Part shown: in pieces, positions 30,752 to 42,620 of the stretch
How the letters are laid out: each line of letters begins with the position of its first letter
Position numbering within the stretch: position 1 is the stretch's first letter
Source: Linnemannia hyalina
Lineage: Eukaryota > Mortierellomycota > Mortierellomycetes > Mortierellales > Mortierellaceae
Direction of reading: 5' to 3'
Length of the DNA stretch: 64,000 nt
Assembly: GCA_019671135.1 (NCBI GenBank)
Contig: JAHRHY010000001.1
Coordinates: 3,410,001-3,474,000 of the forward strand
The notes under the pieces: generated by a model
Seen by the model: only the letters and a program-made list of their open reading frames with translations
What the model was told of the DNA's origin: nothing
The model's database searches: none
Position numbers and translations under genes: made by a program

Positions 30752-32402
30752 ATTGGCGTGCGTTTCTTGTGTCTCCAGAGCCGTGTATGCGACTACTTGT
30801 TTCTGGCGTGTTTTTCCAAGGTGAATTACGAATTGAATTCGCACAAAGGTTTTTGGTTGTTGTGCGGAACGGGGGATACTAAATAGTTAGTTTGTGCTGG
30901 AAGCAGGCCCGATTCCTTAGTTCCGAGTAGCTGCCGGGAGCGTGATGAGAAAAGGACAGGAAGGAAAGGGAAGTAAAGAAGGAATGATGGGTGAAATGAG
31001 GTCACCAGTCAGGGGAGGGGGATGAGAAAAAAGTAAGGTCGTATTGTTGTCAGAGTCAGCTGCAAGAAAGGGCAGGAAGAGATGAGGGGGCCCGGATGTT
31101 GATGTCGTTGGGAATGAAGAGGCAACAAGCCAGGAAGGAAGAAAGGGGAGGATGGAAGGACTGAAGGAAAGAAGAAGAAAAGAAGGACAAGGAACTACCC
31201 TCTGGTAAGACTGCTTTTGCGACTTGATCAAACTCACTCGCCAGACCACGCACCGTTGTCGTATCTAATAAATTAAACCCTCGTGGACCTATGCTTACTT
31301 CTTCCAATCCATCTTATCCTCCTTCCCTTGCTTTTTCTCGTTTGTTTGTGATGCAGTTGCCTTCCGCAAGTCGTGAGATGAGTGAAAAAGAAAGGTCTGT
31401 TGGCCCGGCGAGGTTTTCTTCCTCGGCGACCGTTATTTTATTTTGATCAGTGACACAGGTAATGTTGTCAGTGATGGTGTCTGAGATCAAATCATGACAA
31501 GACTGGTGCGAGGTGGTGGTGCCTAAGTGGATATCAACCCTCTATTGATCGTCGATCATTCCTTTTGCGTGAAAGAGGGTGTACCAAAGTACGTAAAGAA
31601 CAACCATGACCTACTTTTTTGCTCTCAATAACTCCATCTTCTCCCTCCTCCATCTGTTCTTGTCTCTGGTACACGGCGAGATAGTCCCGTGCATGCCCAG
31701 GGTTGTAAGTTGACTTTGAGTGAGATTGATCTTTGGCGAGAAAAGAAAAGAACAAACATCGATTATCATGATCAGAATTTTCTGGTCGCGTCGCCACCAT
31801 CAAAGTAGCACCGAGGGTTGTGCCAGTACTGTTTTGTAGTATTCAATCCACCAAACGAACTCTTATATCCTTGTGTACCGCCTCGCGAAGCCTGGTAAGC
31901 CGCATTGGTGTCACTTTTTAACATCCTAAAAAAAAGTCGGCTGGCTCACAGTTTCCTCGAGCAAACAACACTGGTTACGCTTCATGAACGTCAAAGTATA
32001 CTTTTTTCCTCTAGTTCCCCTTTTTCCCTAATTGAACACAACGGCGACGATTGGCACTCGGCCGCTTTTTATTAATGTAGGGGCTTTCTTTGTGCTATCG
32101 ATTGGCTTGAACAGCTGACTCCTGCTTTTTCTCCTCCACACTGACCCCTATGGTCTATGTGGGTTTTGAGGGGATGGGAAAGAAAGTTGTTCACTTCATT
32201 TGTTCACTTCATTTGTTCTCTCCTCTTTCGTTTTTTTCTTATTCTCACACACTTTCTCTCCCTCTCTCTCTTTCATACACACACTCATACCTTCGCCCAT
32301 TTTCGCACTTCACTCACACGCGCACCTACGGCACTCTTACTTAGTTACCTTACCCGCCACTCCCTTTCATCCTCCTCCTTCCACACAACACAGCTTTCAA
32401 AA
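30752..32402. other. Intergenic, divergent region of the RRM gene and F-box copy D
   Basis: This is 1.65 kb. A minus-strand open stretch at about 31205-31310 (GPRGFNLLDTTTVRGLASEF) could be an upstream exon of the RRM gene but has no proof. A CT-rich, CA-repeat leader (32210-32400) precedes F-box copy D. Confidence 0.45.
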
Positions 32403-34505
32403 ATGCGGGCATCAGCCGTACGAGTGTACCCAGAGGCACTGCACTCGTCCCCAATCTCTTACCCTCGGCAATTTACAACAACTACTACTACCGCTACCCC
32501 TCTAGACATCCCCGAAATTATCTACCACATCCTTTCCTTTATCGACAACTTCACGCTTTCGAAAACCGTCATCCTGGTCTGTCGACTATGGTTCCTGATG
32601 AACCGCCATCGCGTCGTCCGGCAGGAGCTCTGGAACGCAGAGTTTACGCTCAGACGAGCCAAAGAGATTATTGGCAGGATACCAGGAACGGCCCGATTGA
32701 GCTGGAGTTCGGGGACTGACCAGTTGCAGGAGGACCTTGACTGGATTCTTTTGAGGAAAACGCTTGAACAGAATCACAGCCAGTACATTAAACGACAGCA
32801 GCAGCGGCAACAGGACCTTGACCGTGACCAACAAGAAACGTCAATCGTTCAGAACAAGTTTGGTCATCGACTCCACGATGTCATTTCCACCCTTCCTTTC
32901 ATCGACGACCCTCTGAGGGACTTGGAGCTGTGTGGAGTTGTGGACGACTGCAAACGATTGACGTCTATCCAGGGAGCCCTTCCGTTCCTGACTCGTCTGA
33001 AGCTGCAATGGCGCAAGACCAGTACCTTCTACATGGACCAACTCCTCCTCTCCTGCCCGCTCCTTGAAGTCCTCCATGCAGAGTCGATCGAGGGGTTGGA
33101 GCTCCCTGGACCATGGGTTCCGATGACGATGCAACGAAAAGAGGCAGGCCAACCACTTTTTTCTCCTTCTACTTCTACTTCTCTTGCCCTCCGGTCTCTG
33201 GTTCTGAAAAATGCACGACTCTTACAGACATCCCTCGAGGACCTTATATCACAAGCGCCTCATCTCCACCAACTATTGCTCGTCAACCTCCTCCAGAACG
33301 AATGGCTCTACTGGCCCTTCTTCATCGACGTTTCCTACAACTGGGCCGACCTCCACCAATGTCTTCGGCGTCTACCTCACCAACAACTCACCTCATTTCA
33401 CTTTTCCGTCCAAGATCAGACCATACCCGACCAGGACCTCAAGGCGATGATGTCTGATATTTGCTCGCAGTCGACCGAATGGACCTTTCGCGCCAAGGAT
33501 CTCACACCCACCCTGACACGGTACTTGAATGAACTGCCCAACGTTGTCACGTCTCTGGAACTGTACTGGCCCGAACGAGCGCACTGTCGTCCCGATAGCG
33601 GATTACACGCATATCTGTGCGCGTCGCCCCATCTGCTTCATCTCAAGGCACCTAATGTTGCGGTTCTCTTTGAACTCTTGGATATCCATCATCGAGTCGA
33701 CTTTGAATACTCTCGCCTCTACTCCAGGGATCATCATCATCATCACCTCAACTCTATCACCCATCCCAACAGCAACAATGACTCGACAACGATTACAACA
33801 ACAGCCCTCTCTGGAGTTTGGAAATGCAAAAACCTCCGTACCCTCCACCTCGCCTTCCACAACCACGGCCTCTCCCTCTTAACCTCACCAACCCACTCCC
33901 GAGTCCTATTTGGCTACATCTCCAGGGTCTGTCCTCAACTCCGTGATTTGGAGATCCATATACCCGAGCACCAGACCCGATGGACCCGCGACCTCGACTT
34001 TCCAAATCTCGATATGACCCTTCAAGGAGGGTACTGCCTGTTGACAAGACTGAGGCATTTGGAGAGACTCTGGCTTGGACGGGTCCGGCAGCGAATGACA
34101 TTTGACCCTCTCCATTTGAACTGGATGGTCGCGTCCGGACAGAGCGCCAGGTACAGGGAGGAGAGGCGGAAGATTGTCGCTGGATGGGACGAGTGTCTCA
34201 TTAAGGAAGCGCGACAGGTCAATCGACTAACGGAGAGAGTAGCAGCAGCATCAGCAGCAGCTCAGATCTACAGAAAGTCAGAGATCCTGACGGGTGTGAC
34301 TGAAGATCGATTGGAGCAGGATCTGAAGCATCTTGGCCTGGTGCTGGATGTGAAGGAGGTCCTTGACGAGATGGACAGTCCAACCTATCGCTGCTGGCCA
34401 GTCCTGCAGCGCGTCTCTATTTTCAACGACCACGGCCTAGGTCTTTCCCCGGCTGATGAGTTGATGCGTCTGTTTCCTCCCAGGAGCTCCAAGCTCTTCC
34501 GCTGA
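32403..34505 (+). CDS. F-box/LRR protein, family copy D
   Basis: A 700-residue intronless protein starting at the ATG at 32403 (MRASAVRVYPEALHSSP). The longer frame upstream runs through the CT-rich leader. The F-box is at about 37-70 (IPEIIYHILSFIDNFTLSKT, CRLWFLMNRHRVVR). The LRR-like body has LPFLTRLKLQWRK, LLSCPLLEVLHAE, LPGPWVP, SPHLLHLKAP, CLLTRLRHLERLWLG, LNWMVASGQSARYREERRK, HLGLVLDVKEVLDEM and CWPVLQRVSIFND. Two insertions distinguish it: a His/Asn/Ser/Thr-rich loop (about 440-465) and an Ala-rich helix (about 610-620). The phrase FLMNRHRVVRQELW matches the dead copy C (YLMNRHRVVREVIW) more closely than copies A or B, suggesting C and D are sisters. It is a presumed SCF substrate receptor. 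Confidence 0.88.
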   Translation: MRASAVRVYPEALHSSPISYPRQFTTTTTTATPLDIPEIIYHILSFIDNFTLSKTVILVCRLWFLMNRHRVVRQELWNAEFTLRRAKEIIGRIPGTARLSWSSGTDQLQEDLDWILLRKTLEQNHSQYIKRQQQRQQDLDRDQQETSIVQNKFGHRLHDVISTLPFIDDPLRDLELCGVVDDCKRLTSIQGALPFLTRLKLQWRKTSTFYMDQLLLSCPLLEVLHAESIEGLELPGPWVPMTMQRKEAGQPLFSPSTSTSLALRSLVLKNARLLQTSLEDLISQAPHLHQLLLVNLLQNEWLYWPFFIDVSYNWADLHQCLRRLPHQQLTSFHFSVQDQTIPDQDLKAMMSDICSQSTEWTFRAKDLTPTLTRYLNELPNVVTSLELYWPERAHCRPDSGLHAYLCASPHLLHLKAPNVAVLFELLDIHHRVDFEYSRLYSRDHHHHHLNSITHPNSNNDSTTITTTALSGVWKCKNLRTLHLAFHNHGLSLLTSPTHSRVLFGYISRVCPQLRDLEIHIPEHQTRWTRDLDFPNLDMTLQGGYCLLTRLRHLERLWLGRVRQRMTFDPLHLNWMVASGQSARYREERRKIVAGWDECLIKEARQVNRLTERVAAASAAAQIYRKSEILTGVTEDRLEQDLKHLGLVLDVKEVLDEMDSPTYRCWPVLQRVSIFNDHGLGLSPADELMRLFPPRSSKLFR

Positions 34506-34920
34506 GTATCTTGTTTTGTGATATTAAACTTTTTTTTTTCGCTAAATGGTCGACACACCTCTCGACGATCGGAGATAGGCAAGCTTCATGCCAACTTCTC
34601 CAGGGGGGGGGTGGAGTCGAGCCTAGATCGGAGATTCTTTTATGTAGTACAGTATTGTCCAAAGGACCCTGAACGCAGCTCTTCATTTATTTATTTTTAT
34701 TTTTTGCTGTGGAGCTTTTCGCACATGCATCATTAGCAGAAAAAAAAAGGAAGTTGTGGAAAGAGGACTTTGCAAAGTGTTATAACCTCTCCTTTCCTGC
34801 AATGTACCACCCATGCACTAATTCCTCCGTGCATGTTTCTTTTTTTTTTTTTTATATATGCCAACATGTGTTTATTTTCAAGGGTATTTTGTTAAATAAT
34901 AAAATAATAAGAGACGACCA
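34506..34920. other. Intergenic between convergent F-box copy D and LRR gene 1
   Basis: T-rich DNA with short homopolymers (T15 near 34840) and AATAAA-like motifs for both 3' ends. There is no gene. Confidence 0.5.
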
Positions 34921-37900
34921 CTACTCCATCCTAACCATCAACTTATGACGCAAGTTCATATCGTTAACATCGGTATAGGTCCAGACCATATGGGGACGTA
35001 ACCGGGTATAATAAGTACTCTGGTCGCCTCGGGTATTTGTCTTGTAAGCGTCAGCATCTCCAACGTCACTGCACTGGTTGTTGTGAGCCAAATAGACCTG
35101 CAGCTCCTTCGAAAACTGCATCTGCCGCCTTACAAGAACCTCCTCCGTCTCCCATTTGTACTCGCAGTTGACAATCGCCAGCACCTCAAGCTTGGACAGG
35201 TTGAGGGTGTTGAACAATGCCTTCAGGTAACTCGACCGCATACCTCCTATCCACAGACGCTTGATCGCAACCTTGGAAAGACACTCGAGGACAGTACCAG
35301 ATCCAGGGGACTTGAGCCGCTCCAGCGAGATCGAATCGATCTGGTTCGATCCTCCAAAGCCCGTCTCGGGGAACGACTTCCACATTGGAACCAAATCCGC
35401 ACCAGTAAACTTGCAAAAGTAAACCGAGCGGACTGACGTAAAGTCGGTGGCCTTGATGACGGCCTCCGTGGATTTGCTCTTGTAAAGGCCGAGATGCGTC
35501 AGTGACAGGAGCGGCATGATTCGAGCCAGCTGTTGGTTCGAGTCATCGGAGAGATCGGTGTTCAGGTGGATTTGTCGAAGTTTCGAGAATGGGATAACTT
35601 TGGTGGCTGCTGGCGCCTTTTCAGGCTTGGGTGGATCTTTCCAGCCAGAAGCAGTTGGCTTTGGAGGAGGAGTTGGTGGTGAGGGTCTCGTCTGAGAGCG
35701 GGCAGACTCGTTTCGCATGATGGTGGCCAAGTTGAACTCGCTGTAGACCGGGTCCAGAATCAGCACCTCCAGGGTTCTTGAGAATGCCTGCACCAGGGTC
35801 TCCAACTCCACGGCATCGACGACCGTGTTGACGATCACAAGCTCCCTCAAGATTTCAGTGCCTTGGACCACACTCGAAAGGAGACCCTTGACCTCAGACT
35901 CGGTGCGGTGCTTGAAGTTCCAGAGGTAGAGTACCTCCAAATGCTTGAGAGACTTGATGGCTTGACAGAGCTGGTCATCGACACGAGATCCCAAGTCGGA
36001 TCCTAGCCTGAGGTCGACCAGGTTTGGACAGTGCAATAGAATGTTGGAAATTCTGTCGATGTCCTTATCCCCGATTCCGTTGAGGTGGTGGTAGGTGCGA
36101 AGACGAGACGGCGGCTCGTGTGGAGGTAGATCGATAGTACGGAAGCCGAACGATATGATTCCCTGCAACGACAAACTCTGGAGGTTCGTGTTTCCGAAAA
36201 GATCCAACAAGGGCCAGTACCGATCAGCAGCTTTTTCGTACGGGATCCGATTGTTGCGGTCCGACAAGTCCAGTTTCAGGACCCTGGTCTTGGAGCGGCA
36301 GATGGTCTTTACGATCTTGTGAAGCTCCGAGGTGTTGAAGGCCCATTTGAGAGTCACGTCGAGTTCGTTGATGGTCGATTCTTGTTCCACCAGGTGGTCC
36401 ATAAAGTCCTCGGCCACAATAAAGGTTGGAAGTGTGATGGTCACCTTGCACAGATACGGTTCGTACAGGCCTCGGTGGAGCTGCACTGTCCTGCGAAAAG
36501 AGCTCATGCTCATAGCCTGATACGAGTAGCGGTAATGTTCCAGACAGACCCACTTGACGTGACCCTTGGAGGTGGTGATCCTATACAACTTCCCGAGAAT
36601 CTTGTCCTTGTCTTTGTTCCGCAAAAAAGTATCCAGCTGTCGAAGGTCCGCTCCTTCCAGGGCCTTGAGGCTGTTGGCCGACACGTTGGCGTCCTGGCTA
36701 GGGGTGTTTCCCAACTCAGACGATTCCAAGAGCCCTTCCTGACTAAGGTTCGTCCGAAGATATTCGATCGACACATCGACAGCATCCAGAGTGTTCTTGG
36801 TCACCGCCTCGGCCACACGCGCGAACACGTCCATTTCCGTGACCAGGTGGACCACAGGCGGGGCGATAACGGAAGCGGCGTAGACGCAGACCTGCAAGAC
36901 TCTGAGCACACCGAGAACATAGCGCCCATACTGCTCAAAGAACTTTTTCGGCCGCGAGATCTCGTAGCCCTCGTGATCAGCCAGGTGGATCCGCTCGGGA
37001 TGCTTCTCGTCCATTTTTCCAGGTCCACTTGTATCGAGGGTATGACGGTTGTAGTGTTCGTCGCCTTTCTTGCGATCGCCGCACTCGCACAGAAAATAAA
37101 GACGAAACTTTTCTTGGAAAAGGCTCTTGCCTTTGAAGGTGTCGAAGAATGACTTGCCCTTGCTGTCGAGTTTCTTTTCTGGCAGGATAACAAACAACCG
37201 TGGGATAGGGTACTCGTGGAGCTCATAATTCTGGGTCAGGACGGCGTCGATACCCTGCTGGACGACCTTGAGTTGATCGTTGGTTTGCAGTTGCCGGCGA
37301 AGCATCTCGTCGTCCCGTCCTTTGGATTCGTCCTGTCCTTCGAGAACTTTGTCGACCTTAGTTATAAGCTCGTGTTGGGACTTAGTTACGATGTCGTGAT
37401 GGCACTGGGCCAGCTTGTGAAAGTTATCCATGAGGTTCATCATAGCGGCGGAGTGTCCCTCCATCAAAATTCGCGACAATTCGGCAGCGACTTCAGTGGC
37501 CGAATAGGTCCCCATCACGACTGGCTCGGGGCTGGGTGGAGGGACATAGAACTGGAGGGCCGATTCTACGCCGGGGAACACAGTAATGGATGGAAGCGGG
37601 TAGAGTCGACTCGAGTTGGATGAGTCGGGCGGGGATCGAAGGCCCATCGTGGCCATGGCTCCGGGGGACGTGTATCCTGGTGACAAAGACATGGGCGAAA
37701 AAGGTGGAATCATGGATTCGGGGGAAGAAGGGGAGCGCGCGCGTCCTGGGGTTGTAGGAACTGCCATAAAGGAGCTGGCGAGGGAGCTGGTGCTGCTGTT
37801 GCGGTGGTGGTGAGAGTAGACGCCGCTCCTGAGGCTTTCTGGTGGGCTGAGAGGGAAGTAAGGGTCATGGTCGGTGACGACGTCGACAAACTGGTCGGGA

Positions 37901-38247
37901 AAGTGGGCAATCCTGCTGGGCGAGTACCTATTGTAAAGCGAAATGGCGAGTGAGTTTAGTCCATTTTGGCACACTTGTGTGGTTCACACCTACATACATG
38001 TATTCGGTTGTCCTTTTACTTTTCGACAGTGACAGGAAACATACGGAGGAGGGAGGGAGAAAAGTGCTTACAGGTTACCGTTTTCGTCTTTCAGGAACAC
38101 GACGTCGTCTCCGCCGACCTTGAACCCGGTGGCATCAGGAAAGCTGTTGGTGATGTCGTCCATGACGCTGTAGCGGGTGCCATTGGGATCGCGCTGGACA
38201 TGGAGACTGATGACTCTTTCTCCACACCGGAATTGTTGGTTATGCAT
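34921..38247 (-). CDS. LRR (RNI-like) protein with ubiquitin-like header and an unnamed conserved module, gene 1
   Basis: There are two exons, 38072-38247 and 34921-37927 (1060 aa); the junction keeps frame. Residues 1-85 look like a small ubiquitin/PB1-like header common in effector-type fungal proteins (ERVISLHVQRD...DDITNSFPDATGF...VVFLKDENGNLYSPSRI). A Ser/Pro-rich disordered linker (about 90-215) and a helical stretch follow. Next comes a module also found in the gene at 50847-55121: HEYPIPRLFVILPEK (about 293), RLYFLCEC (about 334), HEGYEISRPKKFFEQYG, and LYRITTSKGHVKWVCLEHYR (about 506-525). The C-terminal half is a leucine-rich solenoid (LQSLSLQGI, CPNLVDLRLGSDLG, LRELVIVNT, LTHLGLYKS). 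No NACHT, NB-ARC or kinase motif is visible. The domain order (header, linker, conserved module, LRR sensor) resembles receptor-like proteins, which is inference. Confidence 0.8.
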
Positions 38248-39585
38248 GCCGGTGCAATAGCAAAGGAGTGTGAAGGAAGGAAAGAGCAAGCAAGGTTGGG
38301 TATATGGAGTAGATGGAAAGAAGGGGAGAATGGCGAAGAAGAAGGAAGGTAGGGGTGAGGAAAGGTTTCTGTTTTACTTTATTATTCGTCCTCGCCTTTT
38401 TCTTCTTCAAGGAAGGCTGTAGGTCCAAATACACGTGCCACCACCATCTCTCTTGTGTCTCTTTGCTTCTCGCCTACATCCTACCATGCCATGCCATGCC
38501 ATTGGAGTGGAGTAACAGTCTTAGGACAACAACAAAAAATAAGGGCGTGCAGGTCGCCACAGAAGAGAGACAAGTCCTAGAAAACCAAACGTCGTTATAT
38601 CTCAGCCAATTCCTTTCTCTTTCTCTCTCGTCGCATTCTCCTCCCTTCTTCCTATTCTTCATCTTTTCATTATCCGTCTTTCATTCTTCGTCGCGACCTC
38701 CGTTCATGTCTCATCACCATCAGGAACCTTTCAAATAACAACTCGATTAACATTCTCAGGAACCAATACAGACCCTGAACCTGAACCAAACCCAAGAAAA
38801 AAAATCGAAGCTTCAAGACAATCCAGCGGGGGGGACTACTTTTAAGCTATTCTAGTCTATCCTCATAACCTTACGGTCTACATGGTCTACATCAGGATTT
38901 ATTTAGTTGCAAGCTAAGCTTTGTTCATTTCCTAGACGATCGTCCATAACATTCGAATCCAGTGGTTAGGGCAAGTGGCTTTTTTTTTTTTTTGTTCCTG
39001 CGCACATGGCGTGTGTGTGGGCGCGTGTGCGTGTGAATGTGCGGGGGTTGATCGTACAGGTAGGTAGGTGTTCTTTGTGTTGGGCCTAGGGGATCCTTTT
39101 TGCAAGGGGCTTAACGTGAGGAGGAGGAGGCGTGTGATTATTTATTTTTTTCGCTTTTTTTTTGGATCTTTCTGCTTTTCCTGCAGGAGGTCCGGGTCTA
39201 TATCGAATCATGGCCACTGCTCAGAGAAAGGAGGTGGCGGTGGGTGGGGTGGTGGTGCACCATACACGATACAACCGTTTCCAGGGGGGGGGGGGGGGTG
39301 AGCGTGTGAGTGTGGGGTGCGGGATTATGGCCGAATAAATAATGCGCGAGAGAAGAATAAGAACCAGCAAAGGAAGGTGAGTCAGAAAGAAAGAAGAAAA
39401 AAAAAAAGAGGATAGGTAGGTTTTTGGCTTACATGATGCATTGACGCATGGCATGGCGTGGGCAAAATAACGAGAGAGTAGGAGTGAGGCGGAGGGAGAG
39501 GCAGTTAAAAAAAAAAAAAAAAAAAAAAGGCGAGACTTGTTGTCTGTGGGTTGGCAAAAAAAAACATCAATTGGAAACATGGAAG

Positions 39586-39617
<32 letters not shown>

Positions 39618-41303
39618 AGGTCACTCTTGCTGCAAGCAACCTTGGCTGCAGATACATGTAGCGATGTAGGAGATGGACGAAAGAAGATTTGGACATAGGG
39701 GGTTCGAGGAGGATAAAAAAGTTTTTCAAACCCAGCCAATTTTTGCTCCTTTGTCAACAACTCTTGTTGAACAACCCAACCCCCTATGGGCTGGACAACT
39801 GGGAAAAAAGCACGAAGCTGTCCCAACCCCATTCCACTCTTTCTCTTGGCTCTTTGCTCTGTGTGTGTGTGTGTGTGAGGTCAGTTGAACGTTTCTGCAT
39901 TGCAAAGGAAGGAAAGTAGATACGCCCCTTCTCGTAAGAAAGAAACCAACTAAAACACCGAACTCGATGACCGAATCGTTGTCAGCTCTCTCTCCTTCTC
40001 TCCCTCCGACCTTCCTCCTTCCTTCTTCCTCCTCCACAACTCTTTTTTCCCGAAGGCAAACGGTTGTTGTTGGGGAGGCGTATCGGTACATGCCAAAAAT
40101 TGAAGAGGAGACAGACATGACCTTGCAGCAAAACAAGCAACCAAACCGTTTTCAAAAAAAAGGATGAAGGTCGGTCAAGGAAAATAGATAGACGGGACTT
40201 GAAAAAATCCTATGAAAAAAAAAAAAAAAAAAAAAAAAAGCAAACAAAAAGAAACAGGAAGGAAATCCTGGTTGCAAGAAGAAGAAGGAGGAGGCGATAG
40301 GCTAGTCATGTACTGTTTGTTACCTATTCACATAGACATACAAGATGGAAGGAGGTGGGAAAGAGCTTGGCTTGTCACTTTCTGCACCATGACATACATA
40401 CAGAAATCCCGTTTTTGATCTCAAGGTAAAAAGAAAACACAAAAAAAATATTTTCATCCATTCGTCAGATGCAAAAGCATACGCCGCCAATTGAACAACA
40501 AACAACGCGACAACAAAACAATAACATAAAATAAAAAAGCACACACGATCCGACGACACACACCAGAAGGACGACTCTTCATTGAGGAATAACAAAAGCA
40601 TTGCCAAAAATTGAAGCATCCTAACATATGCCAAAACGTAACAATAAAGAGACAACTGACTGACAGCTTGTTGAGGTAGACGCGTTAGATCGTTAGGCAC
40701 ACGATAAATGGTGGGGTGCCCCTGTCTTCCTTTCAAAATGACACAGATCAAAGAACCAAAGACACGGAGAATGATATAGAAATAATAGACGTGTTGGAAG
40801 GAAATAGACAACTGAGGGAATGGGGTAGAAGAATATGGACTCGAATCGATCAATCCTCGAAACGCGAGAACTTGACTGGTCCATCAAAATTCAGGAACAG
40901 ACAGACAGTCAGCCACACACATACACGTACAGGAACAGTGTACATCATCACAAGAGGAAAAAAAATGCCTCATATTGGAAAGAGAACGAAAAGTTTTTTA
41001 CTGGTTTTACAAGGGCTAGTGTTACAAAAGGGCTATTTACAGATGAGGAATGAATGGACAGACCAATTGGATTGTTGCTGCTGAGGAAGAATAAGAGGAC
41101 TTGGGGAATAAAAGTACAGGTGGGGAAGATGACTATTTACAAAGATAGGATGAACATCGCGAACGATATCGACGAAAAAGAATGAGAAGGGGTGGAGTAT
41201 AGTTCCTTGTCTTCTTTGGCACATGACTTGATCTCCAGGAAGAAGAAGGGGAAATCACACCACTTGACCCCGGTTGGTCGGTCTTGGATCCCTTCTTGTC
41301 GCT
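38248..41303. other. 3 kb gene-free region rich in homopolymers
   Basis: Upstream of LRR gene 1 and downstream of the low-complexity gene. It contains many A, T and G runs, a GT-rich patch (39010-39045) and a (GT)n patch (39857-39878). Short ORFs here are homopolymer translations (poly-Lys, poly-Phe). The last few hundred bases (40440-41303) may be the 3' UTR of the next gene. I see no coding signal. Confidence 0.5.
39284..39612. repeat. Cluster of long homopolymers (G15, A22, A27)
   Basis: G15 at 39284-39298, A22 at 39507-39528 and A27 at 39586-39612 lie within 330 bases; a further A25 lies at 40215-40239. Exact lengths of such runs are often unreliable in assemblies. Confidence 0.85.
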
Positions 41304-42620
41304 TTAGAGACGACGAGTACGGCGGCCATCGGCCAAGGGCCCATTGGAACGCGTCTGGGCATAGAGACGGGTCCACTGGCCAGACTGCTGAGAGCACCAG
41401 TTGTCCTGACGAGGATCGCATCGGGCAATTCGAAGCAACGATTGCTTGGCCGTTATAGGAGTCGAGGACGAAGCAGACGACGACGAGGACGAGGACAAGG
41501 ACGACGACGATTTCGAGGCCGAGACAGTTCGAATTTCACCCGCAGCTGCTGTGGATGCAGCAGCTACTTCTGATGCATAATCGAAGGTATAGACATCCTC
41601 CTCCTCATGCATATGCATCGTTGCTCTCCTTTCGGAGATACTTGGCAGAAAGTGAGAGGCGCTTTGATGGCGGACATGCTCCGCTCGGCGTTGTTGCCTT
41701 CCTTGGTGGTGTTGTTGTTGTTGTTGATGTTGGGGGTATTGTGGTTTTAACTGAGAGGAGGAGGATGCTTGTCCATATTGGATGCTGCTCTTGACAGCCG
41801 AGGCTGCAGCAGCAAAAAGAGATCGAGATGCAGGAGACATTGTCCTTTCGTTCTCCGACAAACGAGGAGGATAGGACATTGCCGAGATGTATCCGGAGCG
41901 AGCATGCTCTTGCTGATGTTGGCGATCTGAGGACGAGGGGAATGAGGGGTGGGTATCGTAGGGAGGCGAGCCGCTGGGGTGAACGCGCGCCATGGATGTA
42001 GATGATCCGGATCCATAGTAGATCTGCTGGTTATCGTATCCAATGAGGATATCATCGTCCATGTTGTCGATATCAAGGTGAGTGGCGTGGCTTCGCTGGC
42101 TAAGCCGCCTGGCCTGCTGCCGGTTGTTGCTGTAGTTGTAGTGGCGCTGGTTGTGGTATTGTTGTTGCTGCTGCTGCTGCTGTCTCCGAGTGGACGACGC
42201 AGACTGAGAGCGCCTTGGGTGGGGTTGCTGATAGAAAGGCTTTTGGGTCGCCTGGGTCATTGTGTACGTAGACGAAGCTGTGTGGGAGTGGGAGGAGGAG
42301 GCTGTTGAGGAAGGAGAGGAATCGGTAGGAGAGGAAGCGAGGGAGGGGGGAGTGGAGTAGATGGTGGAGGTGGAAGTGGTGTGGAGGTTGTGTTGATAGT
42401 GAGGGTTGAAGGAGTGTCGATTGTCGCAGGGAAAGAGCTTTTGGACGGTCTCCTTGGGGAGCATGGCCGAGGAAGGGTCGCTGAAAGTGCGGTGGTGGCG
42501 AGTCTTTGTGGCAGGCTGGGTATATTCTTTGACGTCTTCGGCAATGGTGGTATTGTTGTTGTTGTTTTGGGGGAGGACGTGGGAGGAGAGGAAGGTGTAG
42601 AGGGTGTTGAAGCTTCCCAT
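41304..42620 (-). CDS. Low-complexity, Ser/Gln-rich protein of unknown function
   Basis: A 438-residue intronless frame, started at the ATG at 42618-42620 (MGSFNTLYTFLSSHVLPQNN) because the upstream extension is a CT-rich leader. The composition is mostly Ser, Gln, His, Asn and Thr, with polyQ (about 145-152 and 295-300) and poly-Ser tracts (about 385-400). There are a few short ordered-looking islands: HRTFSDPSSAMLPKETVQKL (about 40-60), LDIDNMDDDILIGYDNQQIY (about 182-201) and the C-terminal QSLLRIARCDPRQDNWCSQQ. RTFSDP and similar basic-Ser-Pro sites could be phosphorylated or bind 14-3-3, which is inference. No domain is recognised. The long uninterrupted frame and the non-repetitive C-terminus with two Cys argue that it is real. 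Confidence 0.6.
   Translation of the reverse strand: MGSFNTLYTFLSSHVLPQNNNNNTTIAEDVKEYTQPATKTRHHRTFSDPSSAMLPKETVQKLFPCDNRHSFNPHYQHNLHTTSTSTIYSTPPSLASSPTDSSPSSTASSSHSHTASSTYTMTQATQKPFYQQPHPRRSQSASSTRRQQQQQQQQYHNQRHYNYSNNRQQARRLSQRSHATHLDIDNMDDDILIGYDNQQIYYGSGSSTSMARVHPSGSPPYDTHPSFPSSSDRQHQQEHARSGYISAMSYPPRLSENERTMSPASRSLFAAAASAVKSSIQYGQASSSSQLKPQYPQHQQQQQHHQGRQQRRAEHVRHQSASHFLPSISERRATMHMHEEEDVYTFDYASEVAAASTAAAGEIRTVSASKSSSSLSSSSSSSASSSTPITAKQSLLRIARCDPRQDNWCSQQSGQWTRLYAQTRSNGPLADGRRTRRL

Noticed and set aside
36319..37152. 277-codon plus-strand frame opposite LRR gene 1
   Set aside because: It is antisense to the conserved module of gene 1 and does not read like a protein family.
38952..38976. 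tRNA-like string (TTCGAATCC, AGTGGTTAGGGC, then a T run)
   Set aside because: The B-box-like and A-box-like parts are in the wrong order and too close together, and no cloverleaf can be drawn.
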